Shown here in pieces: positions 9,263 through 17,814 of a DNA stretch of 63,801 nt. A program made the translations under genes and the position numbers. The DNA comes from Marinoscillum pacificum. Its GTDB lineage: Bacteria > Bacteroidota > Bacteroidia > Cytophagales > Cyclobacteriaceae. Positions within the stretch are counted from its first letter, which is position 1, and each line of letters begins with the position of its first letter. The stretch lies in NCBI RefSeq assembly GCF_024714495.1, contig NZ_JAMZMJ010000020.1, forward strand, positions 1-63,801. Reading direction: 5' to 3'. The notes under the pieces were generated by a model that had not been told where the DNA came from, searched no databases, and saw only the letters and a program-made list of their open reading frames with translations.

Positions 9263-11605
9263 TTAGAATTTAAAACTGTATTTAACATAAGGAATGATAG
9301 GGAAGAGGCTGTATTGATAGAAGTGTTTGTTGCCCTGATTGTCATATCCATCTTCTATGTAGAAAGGATTCTTTCTGTTGTACACGTTGTAAGCACCCGT
9401 AGACCATGACCTTGTGCCATTTTTCTTTGGTTTGGTCCAGGTTAGCCCAATATCCAGTCGATGATATGCGGCCATTCGGAAGTCATTTCTTTCACCATAA
9501 TAGGTGATGTCGCTATAGTAAAAGCCACTAGTTCTTTCGTCAGGATAAGTGAACTTTGGCAAGGTCATGGCATTGCCAGTACCGTAAACCCAGGTGGACG
9601 AAAGCGAGAATTTTTTGCTGAATTGATATGTCCCTACAATACTGAGATCATGCCGGCGGTCATACTTGTATGGGTATGTTTTACCAAAATTAAGTTCAGC
9701 AAATGTTCTGTTGGTCCAGGATAGGGTGTAGCCTATCCATCCTGATAGCTTACCTGTTTTTTTCTGGATTAAAAACTCAGCTCCGTAACTTGTGCCTTCA
9801 CCACTGGTGACTTTGTCCTGCCAGTCGGTGCCCAGATTAAAGAATGATGCCCCTTCCTGATACTCGATCAGGTTGTTCATCTCTTTGTAATAGCCCTCAA
9901 TACTAAATTCATATCCTTGAATGGTTTTGGCAGCCCCTATAGCGGCTTGCCAGCTTGTCTGTGGTCTTACTCTATCGGTAGCCGGGACCCAAAGATCAGT
10001 TGGTAACCCAATGCTGCTGTTCGTCAGCAAATGGATGTACTGGGCCATGGTAGCATAAGACGCCTTGATGGATAAGTCATCTGAAATGAGGTAGCGTAAA
10101 GAAATCCTTGGCTGGAGCGAATGATAGTATTTACTATTGACAAGAAAGCCAGAATAATGAGCTCCAAAATTTGCACGAAACTTTGAGTTGATACTATAGT
10201 CATCCTCTGCGTAGGCGTAGAATTCTCCGGCGGTAGTTTGAGTACTGTTAATTACCGTATCCTGCTCTCCTTCAGTGTTGGTGTCATATCCGAATATCCC
10301 CGGATTGAACTGATGATGCGTACCGGAGATACCAAACTTGATGCTATGTTCAGGAACCGGCAAATAATCAAAGTCTAGTTTCAATGCAAAGTCATTGACT
10401 CCAGAAAAGTATTCTATAAGTTCTTCATAGACTTCTTCGGTGTTGTCAGGGTAACTAATTACATCTTTGTATTCACTAAATATGCGGAATTTGTAATGAC
10501 TAAACGTACCCGTCAAATTGCTAAATAATTTTGGGTTGTACACATGGTTCCATCGTATGGCTCCTATTGTGTTGCCCCATCCAAGTCCGAAACTTTCCTT
10601 TGAAACAACCTGCTGAGACCCATTGTCATAGTCATATTTAGATTTCCCAAACCCTTTGTCATACCCATTATAGAAACTAAGGTAAAGTCTGTCATTGTCA
10701 GAAAAACGATGATTGATTTTTCCATTAAGATCATAGAAATAATACCCTCCAGTGTCTGTACCATCGCTACTGGCTCTAATAATTGGTCGAGTGAGTAAGT
10801 CAATATAGGTTCTTCTGCCAGATACGATAAAGGAGGTCTTCTTTTGTTTACCAATTGGACCTTCTAGTGTGAGTTTTGACGAGATCAATCCTATAGACCC
10901 TTCTCCAGAGAATTTTTGATTGTTTCCTTCTTTCATGGAAATGTCAATTACTGAGGAAAGTCTTCCGCCATATCGTGCAGGAAAGCCACCTTTCACCACA
11001 TTTACTCGATTGATTGCATCGGGATTGAAGACTGAAAAGAAGCCAAATAAATGTGAAACATTATAAACAGGTACTCCATCGAGCAAAATCAGGTTTTGAT
11101 CTGGGCCACCACCTCGAACATAAACTCCACTGGTGCCCTCAGAACCGCTTTGAATCCCAGGAAGAAGCTGCAGGGTTTTTAAAATGTCCGATTCGCCCAT
11201 GAGGACCGGAAGCGCTTTGATTTGCTCAATGGGGACATCAATTGTGCTCATTTGAGGCGATTGCTCTATTTGTTCTTCTGCTGTGATCACCACTTCTTCT
11301 AGTGTTTCGCCAGAAGGCAGATCAAAGTTCAGTTTGATGTCTTTGTTGAGTTGGATAGTCTCTGTTTGGATCTGGTAACCGACAAAAGAAACCTGTAAGG
11401 TGACTTCTCCAGCAGGTAGAGTTAATGAGTAGAATCCAAATGTATTCGTGATTGTCCCTCTGGCCGTTCCTTTTTCCAGGATTGTAGCTCCTATCAGGCT
11501 TTCACCATTATCAGCATCAGAGATATATCCACTTATAGTATAGGATTGAGCATAGGTAATAAGACAAACGGCCATTAAGCCGCCGAGTAGCGTGAGTTTT
11601 TTCAA
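9263..11605 (-). CDS. TonB-dependent receptor with N-terminal carboxypeptidase-like domain
   Basis: 780 aa. After the signal peptide (to about residue 19) comes a CarboxypepD_reg-like beta domain (~20-105, YTISGYISDADNGESLIGATI), then a plug domain (~125-225, with GSEGTSGVYVRGGGPDQNLILLDGVPVYN) and a 22-strand-type barrel ending in the aromatic PYVKYSFKF. It should import or sense a ligand at the outer membrane using TonB energy. It lacks the SusC length and signature and has no SusD neighbour; instead it is followed by two DUF4249 lipoproteins. It heads the operon. No iron, B12 or sugar signature is visible nearby, so the substrate is open. Confidence 0.93.
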   Translation of the reverse strand: MKKLTLLGGLMAVCLITYAQSYTISGYISDADNGESLIGATILEKGTARGTITNTFGFYSLTLPAGEVTLQVSFVGYQIQTETIQLNKDIKLNFDLPSGETLEEVVITAEEQIEQSPQMSTIDVPIEQIKALPVLMGESDILKTLQLLPGIQSGSEGTSGVYVRGGGPDQNLILLDGVPVYNVSHLFGFFSVFNPDAINRVNVVKGGFPARYGGRLSSVIDISMKEGNNQKFSGEGSIGLISSKLTLEGPIGKQKKTSFIVSGRRTYIDLLTRPIIRASSDGTDTGGYYFYDLNGKINHRFSDNDRLYLSFYNGYDKGFGKSKYDYDNGSQQVVSKESFGLGWGNTIGAIRWNHVYNPKLFSNLTGTFSHYKFRIFSEYKDVISYPDNTEEVYEELIEYFSGVNDFALKLDFDYLPVPEHSIKFGISGTHHQFNPGIFGYDTNTEGEQDTVINSTQTTAGEFYAYAEDDYSINSKFRANFGAHYSGFLVNSKYYHSLQPRISLRYLISDDLSIKASYATMAQYIHLLTNSSIGLPTDLWVPATDRVRPQTSWQAAIGAAKTIQGYEFSIEGYYKEMNNLIEYQEGASFFNLGTDWQDKVTSGEGTSYGAEFLIQKKTGKLSGWIGYTLSWTNRTFAELNFGKTYPYKYDRRHDLSIVGTYQFSKKFSLSSTWVYGTGNAMTLPKFTYPDERTSGFYYSDITYYGERNDFRMAAYHRLDIGLTWTKPKKNGTRSWSTGAYNVYNRKNPFYIEDGYDNQGNKHFYQYSLFPIIPYVKYSFKF

Positions 11606-11770
11606 GGCGTAGTTTAGTTAGGCTATAAAAACTAGTTAGGTCATTATGGTTTACAGACCCCTGAATAAACGCAAAGGATGGAATTTTTATTTTGCAAATA
11701 CCTAGTTGATTGATGATTTTAATAAAATGCTAACTTAAAATGGATCGTAAATCATCTCAGGATTTAGTCG

Positions 11771-12082
11771 TTATTTTTGGAAAACTAATTGATAGCCAGA
11801 GTTTAATATTTCCAAGACGAGGTGTTTTTCCAAATGCGCTAGATCCAAAGTAGTCCAGCCTTGGTCTCCCCATTTATTAGGAATAGGGAAAATGGATGGA
11901 CCATAATCACAAAATATTTTTTGTTCTTCTATGGACAATTTGACGTTTGCAGTTTGAGAGGATTCTTGTAAGGTGGTGAAGATCCTCTTTTTATCAACCT
12001 TGAACGCTCTTCTGTCAAAGTGAGCATGTTCTATCACACCTTCAAAGGATAGTGCCAACTCGGCAAATTGAGTATTTGTCAT
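11771..12082 (-). CDS. MmcQ/YjbR family small protein
   Basis: A 103-aa protein of the YjbR/MmcQ superfamily (cyanobacterial-type 'double wing' fold), recognisable from the opening ALSFEGVIEHAHFDRRAFKV, a central KLSIEEQ and the late PIPNKWGDQGWTTLDL segment. Proteins of this group are often annotated as DNA-binding, but the biochemical role of most members is unknown. It is monocistronic, divergent from the PadR operon, and could share the regulatory region at 12083-12206. Confidence 0.85.
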   Translation of the reverse strand: MTNTQFAELALSFEGVIEHAHFDRRAFKVDKKRIFTTLQESSQTANVKLSIEEQKIFCDYGPSIFPIPNKWGDQGWTTLDLAHLEKHLVLEILNSGYQLVFQK

Positions 12083-12131
12083 CCAATAAAGATATCTTAA
12101 TCTGCTAATAATCAGTGTTTTGAAATATTAC

Positions 12132-12191
12132 TTACTAAATAGTAGAACAAATAAATATTTTATTCCGTACATTAGTTCTACAATTTAGTAA
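12132..12191. promoter_or_regulatory. Long inverted repeat, candidate PadR operator
   Basis: TTACTAAATAGTAGAAC (12132-12148) and GTTCTACAATTTAGTAA (12175-12191) are 16/17 complementary with a 26-nt spacer. Each arm contains its own small dyad (TACTA-AA-TAGTA, perfect in the left arm). The repeat ends 15 nt before the PadR start codon, where autorepression would act. A similar arrangement with a related half-site precedes the PadR gene at 30777. Confidence 0.65.
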
Positions 12192-12206
12192 CATAACTAA
12201 ATACTC

Positions 12207-12557
12207 ATGAAAGAAACAAGATTAGGCGAGTTCGAAGAAGTGCTGCTTTTATTGGTTGGTATTTTAAATGAAGAAGCATATGCTTTCAAGATTGCTGAAG
12301 AATTCAAGAACCAATCTGGAAGAAATGTATCGATCGGCTCTGTTCATTCTACCTTGGACAGGTTAAAGGATAAAGGGTTTCTCACATCAGAAATGGGTGA
12401 ACCTACAGCGGAGCGTGGAGGCAGAAGAAAAAGAATTTACTCCATTACTGCAATTGGAAAACGCGCATTAGAGCAGTCGCGTGATTTTAAAGTCAATCTC
12501 TGGAATCAGTATCCTGAGCTCGCACTCAATAAGTTGAAAATACTTGGCATCAAGTAG
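12207..12557 (+). CDS. Short PadR-family transcriptional repressor
   Basis: A 116-aa winged-helix protein: GEFEEVLLLLVGIL (helix 1), AYAFKIAEEF, the recognition helix region SIGSVHSTLDRLKDKGFL, and a basic wing (AERGGRRKRIYSITAIGK). It lacks the C-terminal dimerisation extension of long PadRs, as in the short PadR-s2/LmrR-like group. PadR proteins repress neighbouring transport genes and often themselves, released by small hydrophobic molecules. Its stop codon overlaps the next gene's GTG (TAGTG), so it is translationally coupled to four permeases. A long inverted repeat lies just upstream. Confidence 0.92.
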   Translation: MKETRLGEFEEVLLLLVGILNEEAYAFKIAEEFKNQSGRNVSIGSVHSTLDRLKDKGFLTSEMGEPTAERGGRRKRIYSITAIGKRALEQSRDFKVNLWNQYPELALNKLKILGIK

Positions 12558-15193
12558 TGAATCAACAATCCAACATACCGCCCAAACTAGCCCAACGCTT
12601 ACTCCAATGGTTCTTAAAGGACGAACTGCTGGAGGAGGTGCTTGGAGATTTGGATGAAAAGTTTGACCTGGAAAAGGAGACTTACTCACTCTCCAAAGCC
12701 AGAAGAAACTACTGGTATCAGGTCATAAAGTACATCCGTCCATTTGCCATGCGTGGCTCATTTAATCATCCTCTAAAAAACTTAATCATGATCAAAAACT
12801 ATTTCAAAATTGGATTTAGAAGACTAAAAAGAAACAAAGTCTATTCTGCTTTGAATATTGGAGGCCTATCCGTTGGGCTTGCCGTAGTGATGCTGATCGG
12901 TTTGTGGCTTTTTCATGAACTGACTTTTGACGATTACCATGCTAACCACGATAAGCTCGCTCGGGTTATGCAGCACAAAACCAGAGATGGTATAAAGATC
13001 ACTCGTAGACCACTTCCTTTTCCTGTAGGCAGGGAGTTGAGAGAAGTGTATGGTGATAATTTTGAAACGGTGGTCATGAGCTCCTGGACATGGGGACATG
13101 TTTTAGGAGATGAGGACAAAGGTGTTTTGAAAACAGGGGCTTTTATGGAGTCAGAGGCACCTCAGATGCTTTCGCTTCGAATGGTGGCAGGAGATATGAA
13201 TGCCTTAACTCAGCAAAATAGCATTCTACTTTCCAGATCAAGTGCTCAGGCATTATTTGGAGGTGAAGATCCAATTGGAAAATCCATTAAAATAGACAAT
13301 GATTGGAATGTAGTGATTAAGGGGGTTTATGAAGATATCCCTACCAGTTCCTCGTTTAATAGCCTTGAATTTATTGCACCTTGGGACTTGTATGTGAGCA
13401 ATACAGAATGGGTAAAAGCTTCCCGCAACGAATGGGATAACAGTTCATTCACCGCATTTGCTCAAATCAAGGAAGGCCTAACCATGGAGGAAGTTAATGA
13501 GAGAATCCGTCCGGCCATTTCCGCTCATACAGATCAATATGAAGGCTGGTCAGATAAAAATGAGGTGTTCCTTCATGCCATGAATGATTGGCATCTGCGG
13601 AACAACTGGGAAAATGGCGTGCAAACAGGAGGTGCTATTCAGTACGTCTGGTTATTTGGTGGAATTGGAGTTTTCGTGCTCATACTCGCTTGCATCAATT
13701 TCATGAATTTGAGCACCGCCCAATCTTTGAAAAGGTTCAGAGAAGTTGGCATTCGAAAGGCAATTGGCTCTGTTAGAAAACAGTTAATCAATCAGTTTTT
13801 GACTGAATCATTTCTGCTGGTTTGTCTGTCGTTTCTGGTTTCCTTGGCTTTGGTCTTGTTAGTGCTTCCGCAATTCGGAGTTCTGGCCGGAAAGCAGTTC
13901 GAAATTCCTTACCAGGAGCCATTGCTATGGTTGATTTCTTTGGCAGTCATTGTATTGACTAGCTTACTCGCTGGGCTTTATCCAGCCTTTTATCTGTCCG
14001 GATTTCAGGTGGTTAAAGCACTGAAAGGTTCCATTTTTCATAGCAATTCATCTAAATACCTGCGAAGAGGTCTTGTGGTCGTTCAGTTTGTGATCTCTGT
14101 GGCATTGATCATAGGAACAATCGCCGTGAGGGACCAAATTCAGTTTACTCAAAGTCGGCCTATGGGATACAATGGTGATAACTTAATCTCAGTAAGCATG
14201 GTGTCGGATGACTATCGAGGCAAGAAGGAGTATCTGGAAACCCAGCTAAAAGATGCACGAATCATTGAGTCAATGGCTATGACTTCTAGTCCTATGACTA
14301 CTCTCAATAGTACGGTGGGTGGTTTTGAGTGGGAAAGTAAAGATCCCAATTTTCACCCGCACATGGCTACTAATTGGGTAAGTGCGGAATTCGGTTCTAC
14401 TGTAGGGTGGAATATTTTTGAAGGACGAGATTTTTCGAAGGAGCTGGTCACCGACAGTAGTTCAGTGGTCATCAATCAAGCGGCTGTCACCTATATGGGG
14501 CTTGAACATCCAGTTGGTCAGGAATTCACGCTTTGGGTGAGGAATAGCTATCGTACTTTCAAGATAATTGGGGTTACTAGAAATATCATCAGGGAGTCAC
14601 CTTACAGTCAGGTAAGACCCATGGTGTATTTTCTCGACACGGAGGAGACGGAGTTGGAATATTACCTGTTGAAGTTGAATCCTGAACTTCCATCACAGGA
14701 GGCCATTGCCTCCACCACTCAAGTGTTTGAACAGTTAGCTCCTAATGTGCCTTTTGACTACCAGTTTGTAGATGATCGATATGCTCAGAAGTTTGAAGCA
14801 GAAGTTAAAGTAGGTAAGTTGTCGGGTGTATTTGCTGGATTGGCCATTATGATCAGCTGCCTTGGTCTATTCGGTTTAGCATCTTATATGGCAGAGCAGC
14901 GCACCAAAGAAATAGGCATACGTAAAGTGCTGGGAGCATCCATTTTGACCCTCTGGAAGTTGCTTTCTTCGGAATTTATCTTGTTGATTGTTTTGTCGTG
15001 TGCTTTGGCTATACCAATTGCCTACTATTTTATTAATGACTGGCTGGCTAATTATGAATACAGAATTGATATTCCGTGGTATTCTTTCCTTCTAGCTATT
15101 GTCGGTGCCTTGGTCATTACTTTGATTACTGTCAGTTTTCAGTCAGTAAAAGCAGCCTTGGTTAACCCTGTAAAATCCCTGCGTTCTGAATGA
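12557..15193 (+). CDS. FtsX/MacB-type double-module permease with N-terminal prefix domain (1 of 4)
   Basis: 878 aa, GTG start overlapping the PadR stop. Residues ~8-65 form the soluble prefix (PPKLAQRLLQWFLKDELLEEVLGDLDEKF), resembling what databases call permease prefix domain 2. Then come TM1 (~97-119), a MacB-like periplasmic domain (~120-360), three TMs with the cytoplasmic FtsX loop (REVGIRKAIGS), TM5 (~505-525), a second periplasmic domain and a final three-TM FtsX block (KEIGIRKVLGAS, ~755-870). MacB-type permeases transmit ATPase strokes to the periplasm, but no ATP-binding subunit is encoded anywhere in the window. The stop codon overlaps the next start (ATGA). Substrate and driving force are unknown. 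Confidence 0.9.
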   Translation: MNQQSNIPPKLAQRLLQWFLKDELLEEVLGDLDEKFDLEKETYSLSKARRNYWYQVIKYIRPFAMRGSFNHPLKNLIMIKNYFKIGFRRLKRNKVYSALNIGGLSVGLAVVMLIGLWLFHELTFDDYHANHDKLARVMQHKTRDGIKITRRPLPFPVGRELREVYGDNFETVVMSSWTWGHVLGDEDKGVLKTGAFMESEAPQMLSLRMVAGDMNALTQQNSILLSRSSAQALFGGEDPIGKSIKIDNDWNVVIKGVYEDIPTSSSFNSLEFIAPWDLYVSNTEWVKASRNEWDNSSFTAFAQIKEGLTMEEVNERIRPAISAHTDQYEGWSDKNEVFLHAMNDWHLRNNWENGVQTGGAIQYVWLFGGIGVFVLILACINFMNLSTAQSLKRFREVGIRKAIGSVRKQLINQFLTESFLLVCLSFLVSLALVLLVLPQFGVLAGKQFEIPYQEPLLWLISLAVIVLTSLLAGLYPAFYLSGFQVVKALKGSIFHSNSSKYLRRGLVVVQFVISVALIIGTIAVRDQIQFTQSRPMGYNGDNLISVSMVSDDYRGKKEYLETQLKDARIIESMAMTSSPMTTLNSTVGGFEWESKDPNFHPHMATNWVSAEFGSTVGWNIFEGRDFSKELVTDSSSVVINQAAVTYMGLEHPVGQEFTLWVRNSYRTFKIIGVTRNIIRESPYSQVRPMVYFLDTEETELEYYLLKLNPELPSQEAIASTTQVFEQLAPNVPFDYQFVDDRYAQKFEAEVKVGKLSGVFAGLAIMISCLGLFGLASYMAEQRTKEIGIRKVLGASILTLWKLLSSEFILLIVLSCALAIPIAYYFINDWLANYEYRIDIPWYSFLLAIVGALVITLITVSFQSVKAALVNPVKSLRSE

Positions 15194-17814
15194 GCATTCA
15201 GGGGAACATACCACCCAAACTAGCTCAAAAACTGCTTCAGTGGTTTCTAAAGGACGAACTGTTGGAGGAGGTCACAGGAGATCTGGAAGAAAAATTTGAG
15301 TTAGACCAGGAGACCTACTCACTCTCCAAAGCTCGTAGAAATTACTGGTTCCAGGTCATTAATTACATCCGTCCGTTTGCCATTAAAAGATCAAAAAACT
15401 CCATAACCATGATGAAAATTGGTATAATCTCCAGCTTTTTCAAAGTCGGCTATCGCAACCTCCTAAGACATAAAAGTTTTTCGCTAATCAACGTTTCGGG
15501 GTTAGCCTTGGGCTTGATTTGCTTTCTATTCATATTTCTTTGGGTGAGAGAGGAAATGTCTGTTGATTCTTTCCATTCCAAGTCTGAGAATCTCTATGTC
15601 ATTTACCGAAATCAAGATGCTGACGGATCGGTACAGTCTTCTTTTTCCACGCCTATGCGATGGAATAATGGGTATCACATAGTGGTTGACGATATGGAGG
15701 AGGCTATACCTGAGGTCAAAAACAAAGCTTATTATGCTACTGGCTATGAGTTGCCATGGGGTTATCCCAAGACCTTTAGATATGGTGATAAGAAGTTTAA
15801 GCTGGAAGGGTCTCGAGCAAGTGAAGACTTCTTTAAGGTCTTTGATTATCAGGTCATCGCTGGCGATCAGGAAACCCCGCTTAGTGACGTCAGCAGTATG
15901 GCGATTTCCAGAAAAATGGCAATCTTGTTTTTCAACTCACCAGAGGAAGCTATTGGTCAAACGTTGAATTATGAGGACAAATATGACTTTCAGGTAACTG
16001 CTGTTTTTGAAGATGTTACAGACCGAAGTTCTCTGCAATTCCAATACCTGATCAATTGGGAGTCGCAAATGAAACGTCTGGAATGGTCTTCAGATCAAGT
16101 GTTGACCACCATTGAACTGCAAGATGGAGCGGACCCTCAGATAGTGGCTGCTAAGCTTGACAATTATTTGCAGAGTAGGTTAGATGAAAATGAAGATTTT
16201 GAGGATCATATTGGTTTGTATCCATTTGATCAGAAGTACTTGCATTCCACTTTCGTGAATGGAATTCCTGCTGATGGGTTGATTAGCTATATGAAGATAT
16301 TTAGTTGGGTAGGGGTGTTCATTTTATTGGTGGCAAGTATCAATTTCATGAACCTTACTACGGCCAGATCCATCAAGCGAGCCAAGGAAGTAGCCATGCG
16401 AAAAGTAGTTGGCTCTAACAAATTATACCTGATTGGACAGTTTTTGTGTGAGTCGATTCTGATTGCAGCGGTGGCTATGGTTTTAGCTTTAGGTGCGGTC
16501 GCCTTGTTGCTGCCAATATTCAATAGTTCACTCAATAAGAGTATCAGTTTCCCAATGCTGGATTATCAGTTTTGGACGATTTGTGTTGGGTTAATAGTGC
16601 TGGTTGGCTTTGTTGCGGGAAGCTATCCTGCGCTTTATTTGTCATCTCTTCGTCCCATCCAGAGTTTGAAAGGTTTGATTCGAATCAGTAAAAGCTCTAT
16701 CTGGTTCCGAAAAGGGTTGGTTGTCTTTCAGTTTTCGGTCTCCATTGTGCTGTTGGTAGTGACCATTTTTATTACTCGGCAGACAGATTATTTGCGTTCG
16801 AAAAATCTGGGATACGACCGTGAAAACATCATCTCATTTCGGGTAGAAGGTACTATCAATTCCAGCTATGAAGTGTTCAAAAACAGGTTGCTGAGCATGC
16901 CGGGAATTGCGGCCTTGGATAGAGGTAGTGAGGAGCCGCAAGCAATGGGGTTTGAAGTGAGTAAACCCATCAACTGGCAAGGAAAAGATCATGAGGTTGG
17001 ATTCAAACCAAGTTCTGTAGGTTATGATTATCTCGATCTCATGGGCTTAGAAGTAGTGGAGGGACGTGGTTTTTCAAAAGCCCATCCGAGTGATTCTGGA
17101 GCTTTTATGATCAATGAAGCGGCTGTGAAACAGATGGCCATTGACAATCCGGTAGGTAAATGGATCTCCGCCTGGGATAAGCGCGGTAAGATTATTGGGG
17201 TGTTAAAAGATTTTCATAGTAGTTCACTTCATGAGCCGATCAAGCCGGTGATTTTGGATGTGAAAGAAGATTTGTACTTCGGTGTGGTCATTGTGAAAAC
17301 TAAATCTGGCCAGACTGAAGAAGCATTGGCAAGCCTAGAGAATATCTATAAGGAAATGAATCCCAATTTCCCTCTTGACTATAAGTTCATGGATGCTGCT
17401 TACAACAACATGTATCAGACAGAAATGGTCATGGGCAAGTTGTCTAATATTTCAGCCTTGCTTGCGATAGTGATATCATGTTTAGGATTGTTTGGGTTGG
17501 CCATGTTCACCGCTGAACAGCGAACCAAAGAAATTGGTATCAGAAAAGTACTCGGTGCGACGGTCAATCAATTGATAGGACTCTTTTCCAAAGATTTTTT
17601 GCTTTTGGTGATGGTCGCATTTTTAGTGGCGCTTCCACTCTCGTGGTATTTGATGAAGCAGTGGCTGGAGAGCTATGCTTATCATGTGGATTTGTCCTGG
17701 TGGGTATTTGCTGTGGCTGGACTTGCTTCCTTGCTGGTGGCATTTGGCACGATCAGTTTCCAATCAGTAAAAGTCGCTTTGAGCAATCCTGTAAAATCTC
17801 TACGAGCTGAATGA
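15190..17814 (+). CDS. FtsX/MacB-type double-module permease with prefix domain (2 of 4)
   Basis: 874 aa with the same architecture: prefix ~8-65, TM1 ~98-118, periplasmic domain, three TMs from ~367 (FMNLTTARSIKRAKEVAMRKVVGS), TM5 ~505-525, second periplasmic domain, and terminal FtsX block (TKEIGIRKVLGATVNQL). Starts at the ATGA overlap with permease 1, so the genes are translationally coupled. The prefix-coding DNA is strikingly close to that of permeases 1 and 3 while the rest is diverged. Paralogues arranged this way may form hetero-oligomers; that is inference. Confidence 0.9.
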   Translation: MSIQGNIPPKLAQKLLQWFLKDELLEEVTGDLEEKFELDQETYSLSKARRNYWFQVINYIRPFAIKRSKNSITMMKIGIISSFFKVGYRNLLRHKSFSLINVSGLALGLICFLFIFLWVREEMSVDSFHSKSENLYVIYRNQDADGSVQSSFSTPMRWNNGYHIVVDDMEEAIPEVKNKAYYATGYELPWGYPKTFRYGDKKFKLEGSRASEDFFKVFDYQVIAGDQETPLSDVSSMAISRKMAILFFNSPEEAIGQTLNYEDKYDFQVTAVFEDVTDRSSLQFQYLINWESQMKRLEWSSDQVLTTIELQDGADPQIVAAKLDNYLQSRLDENEDFEDHIGLYPFDQKYLHSTFVNGIPADGLISYMKIFSWVGVFILLVASINFMNLTTARSIKRAKEVAMRKVVGSNKLYLIGQFLCESILIAAVAMVLALGAVALLLPIFNSSLNKSISFPMLDYQFWTICVGLIVLVGFVAGSYPALYLSSLRPIQSLKGLIRISKSSIWFRKGLVVFQFSVSIVLLVVTIFITRQTDYLRSKNLGYDRENIISFRVEGTINSSYEVFKNRLLSMPGIAALDRGSEEPQAMGFEVSKPINWQGKDHEVGFKPSSVGYDYLDLMGLEVVEGRGFSKAHPSDSGAFMINEAAVKQMAIDNPVGKWISAWDKRGKIIGVLKDFHSSSLHEPIKPVILDVKEDLYFGVVIVKTKSGQTEEALASLENIYKEMNPNFPLDYKFMDAAYNNMYQTEMVMGKLSNISALLAIVISCLGLFGLAMFTAEQRTKEIGIRKVLGATVNQLIGLFSKDFLLLVMVAFLVALPLSWYLMKQWLESYAYHVDLSWWVFAVAGLASLLVAFGTISFQSVKVALSNPVKSLRAE

